Positions 42,846 to 49,642 of a stretch of 51,250 nucleotides of DNA are shown piece after piece. The DNA is from Bacillota bacterium (GTDB lineage Bacteria; Bacillota; Clostridia; Lachnospirales; Lachnospiraceae). The notes beneath the pieces were generated by a model that was not told where the DNA came from, did no database searches, and saw only the letters and a list, made by a program, of their open reading frames with translations. Every line of letters begins with the position of its first letter. Position 1 is the first letter of the stretch. The DNA lies in contig JAUNDN010000017.1 of the NCBI GenBank assembly GCA_030526045.1, forward strand, positions 1 to 51,250. Reading direction: 5' to 3'. Both the position numbers and the translations under genes were made by a program.

Positions 42846-44601
42846 GAAAACATCTGAATGGTACTTTGCCTTATTAGTGCTGTACATAATACTGACCCTT
42901 GTAAATGCTACAATCCCAATTCTGTCTGCATTTTTACCGAAGCTGGTAATTGAAAAGCTTACTTTAGGTAGTGATATTAAGGGATTGATAGGCACTATTA
43001 TGGTATTTATGGGAAGTATTGCTGTGTTGACCGGAGTCAGCAAGTTTCTTACAAAATATCTATATTTTGAGAAGTTTAGTATTAACGTTCATTATCTGAA
43101 GCTTGTAGCAAACAAAGGGTTAACTACGGACTACATAAATCAGGAAAATGGAATATTTCGAAAGCTGCAAGAGGAAAGTTTCCTGTGCTGTAACGGACAT
43201 TCACCCTTAACGCAAGTGTATGATGTACTACAAAGTCTCGGTACCAGTGTTTTGGGGATAGCTGTCTTTTCTGCAGTTCTTTATAAACTAAATGTAGCTG
43301 TAATACTATTTATTGTTGTGACCACTGCGGTTAGTTTCTATTTAAACAAAAGAGTTGTGAAATGGACAGACGAGCATAGCAAAGAAAGAATGAGTTATGT
43401 ACAACGGCTTAATTACATTAATGCGATTTCCGGCGACGCGCGTTCTGCAAAGGATATCCGGCTTTATCCCATGGCAAAGTGGTTCTCCGATATTTATACG
43501 GATAATATGAAGGGGATTGCGGCATGGTATCACAAATTGACAAAAAAACTTTTTTCTGTGACAGCGTGTGACGGAGCATTAGGTTTATTGAGAGAAGGTA
43601 TCATCTATCTGTATTTGATCTATCTTTTTATGAATGGTCAGATTTCGGTGGCAGATTTTGTACTTTATTTTGGAGTTGTCACTGGTTTTTCTGCCTGGTT
43701 AAGTGAAATATTTGCCGAAGTCTCTGTGTTGAATCAGTTAAGTACAAAGATTAATCGATTTCGGGAATATCTTGACTTCCCGGAAGAGTATCTGAGAGAA
43801 GGTGGATTGCATCCAAATCAGGATAAGTTGCCAAAGGTAATTGAGCTAAAGAATGTAAGTTTTAGATATGAAGAAAACCAGCCATATGTACTGGAAAATT
43901 TTAATCTCGCAATTAATCCGGGTGAACACCTTGCTGTAGTTGGTTTAAACGGAGCAGGAAAAACGACTTTAGTAAAGCTTATCTGTGGTCTGATTGACCC
44001 AACAGAGGGGCAGGTACTTTACGATGGAAAATCAATTGCGGAATATGATAGAGTAGAACTTTACCGGATGTATTCTGCTGTATTTCAGCAATTTAGTATT
44101 ATGCCGGTGACTGTAGAAGAAATAGTTGCAGAAGCACCTGCGACGCAAGTGGATTCTGAACGAGTGAAGAAATGCCTGGAGCTGGCAGGAATGTGGGAAC
44201 GAATCCAAAAACTACCGAATAAATTACAGAGTCAATTTGGAAGGACGATTTATGAGGACGGAGTGGAATTCTCGGGAGGTGAAACGCAAAAACTTCTACT
44301 TGCAAGGGCAATGTACAAATCCTCACCGATTATGTTGTTAGATGAGCCTACGGCAGCGTTGGATCCTATAGCTGAGAGTGAGATATATCATAAATACAAT
44401 CAGATTAGCGAAGGAAAAACCACAGTATTTATTTCGCATAGGCTTGCAAGTACCAACTTTTGCAACAGGATTATCTTGATTGAAGATGGTGCTATCTGTG
44501 AAGAAGGAACGCATAGGGAGCTTCTTGACAAGAAGGGGAAATATTATAACTTATTTGAAATGCAGGCAAAGTATTATCGAGAAGAGGAGGTGGTAGAATG
44601 A
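42817..44601 (+). CDS. ABC exporter with fused membrane and ATPase domains, first of pair
   Basis: The 594-residue half-exporter has about six membrane helices (about 15-320) and a nucleotide-binding domain (about 340-585) with Walker A GLNGAGKTTLV, the Q-loop SAVFQQFSIMP, signature EFSGGETQKLLLARAMY, Walker B IMLLDEPTAALDP and H-loop ISHRLAS. It ends with ATGA overlapping the next ABC gene by 4 nt, so the two were co-translated and probably form a heterodimer. Context with a two-component system suggests an exporter of a peptide or drug. AAGGAGG lies upstream. Confidence 0.9.
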   Translation: MLKNIWYCIKKTSEWYFALLVLYIILTLVNATIPILSAFLPKLVIEKLTLGSDIKGLIGTIMVFMGSIAVLTGVSKFLTKYLYFEKFSINVHYLKLVANKGLTTDYINQENGIFRKLQEESFLCCNGHSPLTQVYDVLQSLGTSVLGIAVFSAVLYKLNVAVILFIVVTTAVSFYLNKRVVKWTDEHSKERMSYVQRLNYINAISGDARSAKDIRLYPMAKWFSDIYTDNMKGIAAWYHKLTKKLFSVTACDGALGLLREGIIYLYLIYLFMNGQISVADFVLYFGVVTGFSAWLSEIFAEVSVLNQLSTKINRFREYLDFPEEYLREGGLHPNQDKLPKVIELKNVSFRYEENQPYVLENFNLAINPGEHLAVVGLNGAGKTTLVKLICGLIDPTEGQVLYDGKSIAEYDRVELYRMYSAVFQQFSIMPVTVEEIVAEAPATQVDSERVKKCLELAGMWERIQKLPNKLQSQFGRTIYEDGVEFSGGETQKLLLARAMYKSSPIMLLDEPTAALDPIAESEIYHKYNQISEGKTTVFISHRLASTNFCNRIILIEDGAICEEGTHRELLDKKGKYYNLFEMQAKYYREEEVVE

Positions 44602-45698
44602 AGAAAATGTCTTTTGGCGAACGAATTAGAATCACCAAAAGGGGATTTGGAATTTTGAGAAAATATTGTCCGGGTCTTTCCGAACAAAAAGCATTGTATG
44701 AGTTCATACATTCACTGCAACCTTTTATAACAATTTGGTTTTCTGCAAGGATAGTGGATGAATTGACCAATCATTGTAGGAAAGATTATATTGCTTCCTA
44801 TGTGATATGTGTAATTACAATTAACTTTATATGTACCGTATTTCAAAATGTACTTTTGCATATATGTAATGAGAAAGAATCGCAAATGTGGATTTGGTTT
44901 GAAAAGGTTTTTTCAGACAAACAGATGTCATTAGATTATGATGACCTGGAAGATGTATCAATACAGAAACAGCGTCAAGAGGTGGAAGAAAATCTCTTTA
45001 TGTTTGGAAATGGTCTTGCACAGCTGGTTTGGGGAACTTCTGTAATGGTGAAGGTATTTATTAATATCTTTGTTGCTCTATTAATGTCAGGCACTCTTTT
45101 TATTTCTAAAACAGGAGAGAAAATCGTGGACCATCCGATTTGGATTGTAGCAATTTTAGGCTGTATCACTTTATGTGGATTTAGTAATTATAAAGCGACA
45201 AGAAAAGAAAATAGCCTGTTTATGAAATGGTGTGATAATAGCTTATGGTTTAATAGGACATTTATGTTTTTCGGGCATGAGCTATATACAAATCTTGAGA
45301 GGGCAAAAGATGTCCGTATCTATAGGCAGGATACCCTTGCTATTAAGAAAATAGAAGAATTAGAAGCGTGGGGAAAAGCTGAAAAGAAGAATAGTTTTCA
45401 TATGGCATTTTTCCCGTCAGTAGCGGGATTTATAGTAGGACTTGGTAACTGCGCGTGCTACCTGTTTGTGGCAATAAAGGCTTTTCTGGGAGCATATGGT
45501 GTAGGAAGCGTTGTTCAGTATGTATCGGTACTGACAAGATTAGGAGATGGAATCAGAGATTTGATGTTTATGGTGTCTGATAATGAACTATATTGTGCTC
45601 ACCTAAAGAAGATGTATGATTACCTGGATATCCCGAATCATATGTATCAGGGCAGCCTTACAGTGGAAAAACGGGAAGATAATGAATATTACATTTAG
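44598..45698 (+). CDS. ABC exporter, second of pair, membrane domain (interrupted by in-frame TAG)
   Basis: This 366-residue frame encodes the membrane domain of a half-exporter and stops at TAG 45696-45698, directly before the ATPase domain. Reading through the stop gives in the same frame FRNVSFKYPRTENY and then the full ATPase of the following entry, so the original gene was one about 611-residue exporter. The codon at the stop aligns with the Glu usually found before FRNVSF, so a single G-to-T change of GAG to TAG explains it. The membrane half alone is not expected to work. Confidence 0.85.
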   Translation: MKKMSFGERIRITKRGFGILRKYCPGLSEQKALYEFIHSLQPFITIWFSARIVDELTNHCRKDYIASYVICVITINFICTVFQNVLLHICNEKESQMWIWFEKVFSDKQMSLDYDDLEDVSIQKQRQEVEENLFMFGNGLAQLVWGTSVMVKVFINIFVALLMSGTLFISKTGEKIVDHPIWIVAILGCITLCGFSNYKATRKENSLFMKWCDNSLWFNRTFMFFGHELYTNLERAKDVRIYRQDTLAIKKIEELEAWGKAEKKNSFHMAFFPSVAGFIVGLGNCACYLFVAIKAFLGAYGVGSVVQYVSVLTRLGDGIRDLMFMVSDNELYCAHLKKMYDYLDIPNHMYQGSLTVEKREDNEYYI

Positions 45699-45740
45699 TT
45701 TCGTAATGTTTCATTCAAATATCCAAGGACAGAGAATTAT

Positions 45741-46433
45741 GTGCTGCGTAATGTGAATCTCAAATTCAAGATTGGAGAAAAACTTGCGGTAGTAGGTATG
45801 AACGGAAGCGGAAAGACAACGTTTATAAAATTGCTCTGTCGTTTGTATGACCCAACAGAAGGAGAAATCTTATTAAATAATGTGGACATCAGGAAATATG
45901 ACTATAAAGAATACATGTCCATATTTTCTGTTGTTTTTCAGGATTTTAAATTGTTTTCTTTCGGACTTGGACAAAATGTTTCAGCAAGTTTTCATTACAA
46001 TGAAGAACTCGCAAAGAGGTGTTTAGAGAAGGCAGGATTTTATGAACGCTTGCAGAGTATGAAGAAAGGATTAGAGACTTCTATCTACAAAGATTTGGAC
46101 GAAGAGGGTGTAGAGATTTCCGGTGGGGAAGCACAGAAGATTGCTTTAGCGAGAGCGCTTTATAAAAATGCTCCATTTATTATTCTTGATGAACCGACAG
46201 CTGCCCTGGATCCGATTGCAGAATATGAAGTGTATTCAAAATTTAATGAGATAGTACAGGATAAGACAGCGATTTACATCAGTCACAGACTTTCATCCTG
46301 TAGATTCTGTGATGTCATAGCAGTATTTGATGGCGGACAGATTGTGCAGAGGGGAGTTCATGATAGATTATTGCAGGATACGCATGGGAAATACTATGAG
46401 TTATGGAATGCACAGGCGCAGTATTACACATAG
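45741..46433 (+). CDS. ABC exporter, second of pair, ATPase domain (downstream of in-frame TAG)
   Basis: The 230-residue frame starts at GTG 45741 and encodes the nucleotide-binding domain with Walker A GMNGSGKTTFIKLLC, Q-loop SVVFQDFKLFSFG, signature EISGGEAQKIALARALY, Walker B FIILDEPTAALDP and H-loop ISHRLSS. It belongs in frame with the preceding membrane-domain entry. No ribosome-binding site precedes GTG 45741, and reinitiation here would lose the first strand of the domain. It is probably expressed only if the TAG is read through. See the finding on this stop codon. Confidence 0.8.
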   Translation: MLRNVNLKFKIGEKLAVVGMNGSGKTTFIKLLCRLYDPTEGEILLNNVDIRKYDYKEYMSIFSVVFQDFKLFSFGLGQNVSASFHYNEELAKRCLEKAGFYERLQSMKKGLETSIYKDLDEEGVEISGGEAQKIALARALYKNAPFIILDEPTAALDPIAEYEVYSKFNEIVQDKTAIYISHRLSSCRFCDVIAVFDGGQIVQRGVHDRLLQDTHGKYYELWNAQAQYYT

Positions 46434-46591
46434 GTTTATTTGATTCACTTAAGAGAATGTACCGAAACTATTAAAGAAGTTCAAGATATATTAATTTGCA
46501 ATCATGAATCACTCTTGACAAAAACGAACAAATATTCTATATTATCAACGGAGATTCTATACCCAAAAACAGAAAATGTGAATATACAAAC

Positions 46592-46622
46592 AAAGCTCAA
46601 ACCCGTGTGGTTTGGGCTTTTT
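46592..46622 (+). terminator. Terminator after the ABC exporter genes
   Basis: AAAGCTCAAACC pairs with GGTTTGGGCTTT (one G-T pair) and is followed by TT. It lies 159 nt after the last ABC stop; no gene is seen between. Confidence 0.75.
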
Positions 46623-46639
46623 CCAATTTTGTAAGAACT

Positions 46640-46883
46640 CTGAGAACAACAATTTGCAAAAAGTCAATTACCCCTTTGTGAAAGTTTTTGGACAGAATTT
46701 TTACCAAAACTGTTTGTGCAACACTTACAAATTTTCTGAAAAGAAAAGATCTCGCAAGCGTAACAACGTGGCAATCGAGTAACATCGGTTGCTTTTTTTG
46801 TTGCTCATTTTTAGAAATTATCGATTGCCCCTGAAGAATGATTTCTAAAAGATTACAAATTTGAAAAAGGGAGGAAAAGAAAA
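46640..46883. other. Structured gene-free region upstream of mobC, candidate oriT
   Basis: The stretch from 46434 to 46883 holds no convincing gene; its second half is rich in inverted repeats. GGCAATCGA (46770-46778) pairs with TCGGTTGC (46785-46792), followed by seven T, and also pairs perfectly with TCGATTGCC (46821-46829). A further stem TTAGAAAT/ATTTCTAA (46811-46818 and 46841-46848) encloses the latter. Clustered inverted repeats beside a mobC gene are a common form of transfer origin, but no known nick consensus is recognised. Confidence 0.4.
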
Positions 46884-47240
46884 GTGAAAGAGTATTCAAA
46901 AGGTATTTATGTCAAATTTAAGCCCGAGGAGGTAGAGTTGATCCATAATCGGATGAAGGAGGCCGGAGTTCAAAATATGAGCGCCTTTATCAGAAAGATG
47001 GTATTGAACGGATATATGATTATTCCTGAGTGGCCAGAACTAAATGGAGTGCTGTCTTTGCATTCAAGAATTAGTAATAACCTAAATCAGTATGCCAGAA
47101 AAGCAAATGAAACCGGAAATATCTACAGAGAGGATATTGCTGAATTAAAAGAGATGCATATTGAACAAACTAAGTTACTTAAAAAAACGCTTAAGTCTGT
47201 CATTCATCTTTATGATGTAGATTCAAAGAAGAGTAATTAA
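46884..47240 (+). CDS. MobC-like relaxosome accessory protein
   Basis: The 118-residue protein resembles plasmid/ICE MobC proteins: a ribbon-helix-helix-like N-terminal half with IYVKFKPEEVELIHNRMKEAGVQNMSAFIRKMVLNGY (about 8-45) followed by a helical part with LHSRISNNLNQYARKANETG. MobC binds oriT and helps the relaxase melt the nick region. The start GTG at 46884 follows AGGGAGG. A relaxase gene normally comes next in such elements, but none is present. It lies directly after the structured region. Confidence 0.85.
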   Translation: MKEYSKGIYVKFKPEEVELIHNRMKEAGVQNMSAFIRKMVLNGYMIIPEWPELNGVLSLHSRISNNLNQYARKANETGNIYREDIAELKEMHIEQTKLLKKTLKSVIHLYDVDSKKSN

Positions 47241-47456
47241 TAATTTTTGAAAAAGCGACAGCATAGCTCTGCGGCTTGCCGACAGTTCAGGGGGATTGGG
47301 GCATTTCCCCAACAAGCAAAAAATGCGCCGGGTATATACCGGTGCACTGCTTGCCAATTTGTGAAATAGCATTTGGAGAATGATTTTGGCAAGCCGATGT
47401 TCAAATTGAGAAAACGTTTTAAGTTTGCAAAATGTAAAGAAGGAAGGATTGAAGTT
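47241..47456. other. GC-rich hairpin cluster where a relaxase gene would be expected
   Basis: The 216-nt gap carries hairpins TTGGGG/CCCCAA (47296-47312), TGCGCCGG/CCGGTGCA (47324-47346) and the inverted repeat GCTTGCCAA/TTGGCAAGC (47349-47357 and 47386-47394). It is GC-richer than the flanking element sequence. No gene is seen. It may be part of a transfer or replication origin, or a deletion scar. Confidence 0.45.
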
Positions 47457-47858
47457 ATGGAAAATTTAGAAAAAGGACAAGTATCTGAAAGAAACGTAAT
47501 GGAGGATGCGGGTATTATGCTGAATAGTGATTATTGTACTGGTGAAGAAAAGTTTACTTTTTTCAGATTACCAAAATGCTTGGTGGATAATGTGTGCTTT
47601 GCGGAGTTATCCGGAGATGCAAAACTTTTATATTCATTCTTTTTAGACCGTGTTTCTCTATCTATAAAAAATGGATGGATTGATGACAAAGGAAGGGTGT
47701 TTATCTATTATTCGGTAAAAAGCGTTTGTGAGGATTTGAATTGTGGCACTCAAAAAGCCTGCAAACTATTGGATGAGCTGGAGAAGGCGGGAGTACTTGA
47801 GCGAAAGAGGCAAGGACTGGGTAAGCCTAACAAGTTGTATCTTAAAAAAATATTTTGA
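47457..47858 (+). CDS. RepA N-terminal-domain replication initiator fragment
   Basis: The 133-residue protein carries the RepA_N domain typical of plasmid and integrative-element initiators: FTFFRLPKCLVDNVCFAELSGDAKLLYSFFLDRVSLSIKNGWIDDKGRVFIYY and LLDELEKAGVLERKRQGLGKPNKLYLKKIF. Full proteins are usually 250 residues or more. Here the frame stops after KKIF, and the next 200 nt carry sequence in other frames that looks like a decayed linker. ATG at 47457 follows AAGGAAGGA; the longer frame from 47373 starts within the inverted repeat. Probably not functional as a full initiator. Confidence 0.7.
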   Translation: MENLEKGQVSERNVMEDAGIMLNSDYCTGEEKFTFFRLPKCLVDNVCFAELSGDAKLLYSFFLDRVSLSIKNGWIDDKGRVFIYYSVKSVCEDLNCGTQKACKLLDELEKAGVLERKRQGLGKPNKLYLKKIF

Positions 47859-48054
47859 GGGATATCCACACAGGAAAAAATCAAAAAAGAAGAGGGGTGA
47901 AAATCACATCTGAGAATTTTGATTAATGCACCCACAGAGTTTTGATTCTTACGTATTTAGAACTGTAGAAATCAAAGCCTAATAAAACTAATAATAACAA
48001 TACTAATTTTAATAATATCTATCTTATCCTATCAGGGAATGAAAGGACATCACT

Positions 48055-48342
48055 ATGGATGGGATACGATGGATTTCAATGACAATGTCAGAAAGGATTT
48101 TAATTATGGTTAAGAATAAAGTGGTTCTAAAAGAAAGAGATGCATGGAGTGATTTGGCAAATTTTATCGGAGAAATGGTAGCAAAGTATGCAGAAGCGAT
48201 GGATTTGGATAGTTTGCCAGATCCGGATCATTATCTTCTCATGAAAAGAATTAAACAGCTGTATGTTGAATTTTATAAACCGAAGAATATAGTAAAATTC
48301 AGAAATACAAAAATCTCTATTGAAAGAAAAGCTGTCGCATGA
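48055..48342 (+). CDS. Small hypothetical protein of the mobile element
   Basis: The 95-residue cytoplasmic protein starts MDGIRWISMTMSERILIM and contains a helical part with DAWSDLANFIGEMVAKYAEAMDLDSLPDPDHYLLMKRIKQLYVEFY. Small proteins with such a helical middle are met in Clostridial integrative elements, but I recognise no named family. ATG at 48055 has GAAAGGA upstream; internal ATGs at 48079, 48085 and 48106 are alternatives. It lies after the RepA remnant and before the XRE gene. Confidence 0.5.
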   Translation: MDGIRWISMTMSERILIMVKNKVVLKERDAWSDLANFIGEMVAKYAEAMDLDSLPDPDHYLLMKRIKQLYVEFYKPKNIVKFRNTKISIERKAVA

Positions 48343-48415
48343 TATTATAACCGTAAAGACGGATATTAAAATTACAAAATACGGATACACATGAAATGTT
48401 GGTGGAGGAAAAATC

Positions 48416-48781
48416 ATGATTATCAGTGAAAGAATTTTTTATGTGATGGAGCAGAAGAAAATAACGCAGTTGGAACTCTCAAGAAGAACCGGAATTGCAA
48501 CGAGCAACATCAGTGACTGGAAAAAGAAAAAGACAAATCCAAAAGCGGATTGTTTGCTTTCAATATGTGATGCATTAGATATTACTCCTGAACAGCTTTT
48601 AACAGGAAAAGGAATTGATCCGGATTATAAAGATACAGATATGGATTATGAAGTCACTAGGACGGATATTAAGATTTTAAAACAGATACATAGTCTAGGT
48701 GATGAGCAGTATAAAAGACTGATGGCGTATATGAAGGCTTTGCAGAAGTTGGAACAGATGGAGAGCATTGTGGAGGAATAG
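48416..48781 (+). CDS. XRE-family transcriptional regulator
   Basis: The 121-residue protein has an N-terminal helix-turn-helix (about 4-62) with KKITQLELSRRTGIATSNISDWKKKKTNPKADCLLSICDALDITPEQLLTG and a helical C-terminal part (about 80-115). Such regulators commonly control excision or transfer genes in mobile elements. GGTGGAGG lies upstream of the ATG. It is 2 nt from the KilA-N gene, so the two are probably co-translated. Confidence 0.92.
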   Translation: MIISERIFYVMEQKKITQLELSRRTGIATSNISDWKKKKTNPKADCLLSICDALDITPEQLLTGKGIDPDYKDTDMDYEVTRTDIKILKQIHSLGDEQYKRLMAYMKALQKLEQMESIVEE

Positions 48782-48783
48782 AG

Positions 48784-49641
48784 ATGGCAAATAAAATAGT
48801 TAGGGAAACCATTCACGCAAAAGGAATTGATATTGGAATCTACACGAATGATTTTGAGAATGAATATATTTCATTGACAGATATTGCGAAATACAGAAAT
48901 GATAATGACCCAAGATTTGTTATTCAGAACTGGATGCGAAACAGAAATACAGTTGAGTTTTTAGCAGTTTGGGAAGAACTTCATAATCCGGATTTTAACC
49001 GTGTGCAATTCGAGGCGGTTAGAAGTGAGGCTGGATTAAACAGATTTGTTATGACACCTACTAAATGGATTGAACAGACAAATGCTATTGGAATAGTGTC
49101 GAAAGCTGGCAGGTACGGTGGAGGTACTTATGCACATAGCGATATTGCAATGGCATTTGCCACATGGATTTCTCCAGAATTCCAGTTGTATATTATGAAA
49201 GATTACCGCAGATTAAAGCAGGATGAAAATAGTCGGCTTTCATTGGATTGGAATTTGAACAGAGCTTTATCAAAGGTGAACTATCGTATTCACACGGATG
49301 CAGTGAAAGAAAATTTGATTCCACCAGAACTAACACCTGAACAGATTGCCTATACATATGCCAGTGAAGCAGATCTTTTAAATGTTGCTTTATTTGGACA
49401 AACTGCAAAGCAATGGAAGAATAACAATCCAAGCAAAAAGGGTAATGTGCGTGACGATGCAAATTTAAATCAGTTATTGGTGTTGGCAAATATGGAGAGT
49501 TATAATGCTATTTTAATTGAGCAGGGGAAATCGCAATCAGAAAGACTTATATTGCTTAGAAATTTGGCAATTAAGCAGATGGATACATTATCCAGCATCA
49601 ATTTATCAGCGGTTTCTACACTCCCTGGAGGTGACATGTAA
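48784..49641 (+). CDS. KilA-N domain protein
   Basis: The 285-residue protein has an N-terminal KilA-N domain (about 10-145) with EYISLTDIAKYRNDNDPRFVIQNWMRNRNTVEFLAVWEEL, TPTKWIEQTNAIGIVSKAGRYGGGTYAHSDIAMAFATWISPEFQLYI. KilA-N domains bind DNA and are common in phages and mobile elements. The C-terminal part is helical and has no recognised domain. It starts 2 nt after the XRE gene and ends 1 nt before the TTG start of the recombinase. Its role is not established; the sequence is intact. Confidence 0.88.
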   Translation: MANKIVRETIHAKGIDIGIYTNDFENEYISLTDIAKYRNDNDPRFVIQNWMRNRNTVEFLAVWEELHNPDFNRVQFEAVRSEAGLNRFVMTPTKWIEQTNAIGIVSKAGRYGGGTYAHSDIAMAFATWISPEFQLYIMKDYRRLKQDENSRLSLDWNLNRALSKVNYRIHTDAVKENLIPPELTPEQIAYTYASEADLLNVALFGQTAKQWKNNNPSKKGNVRDDANLNQLLVLANMESYNAILIEQGKSQSERLILLRNLAIKQMDTLSSINLSAVSTLPGGDM

Positions 49642-49642
49642 T

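Noticed and set aside
46440-46634. 64-codon plus-strand ORF after the ABC genes
   Set aside because: It has no ribosome-binding site, runs through the terminator hairpin and has no recognisable sequence. It is most likely chance.
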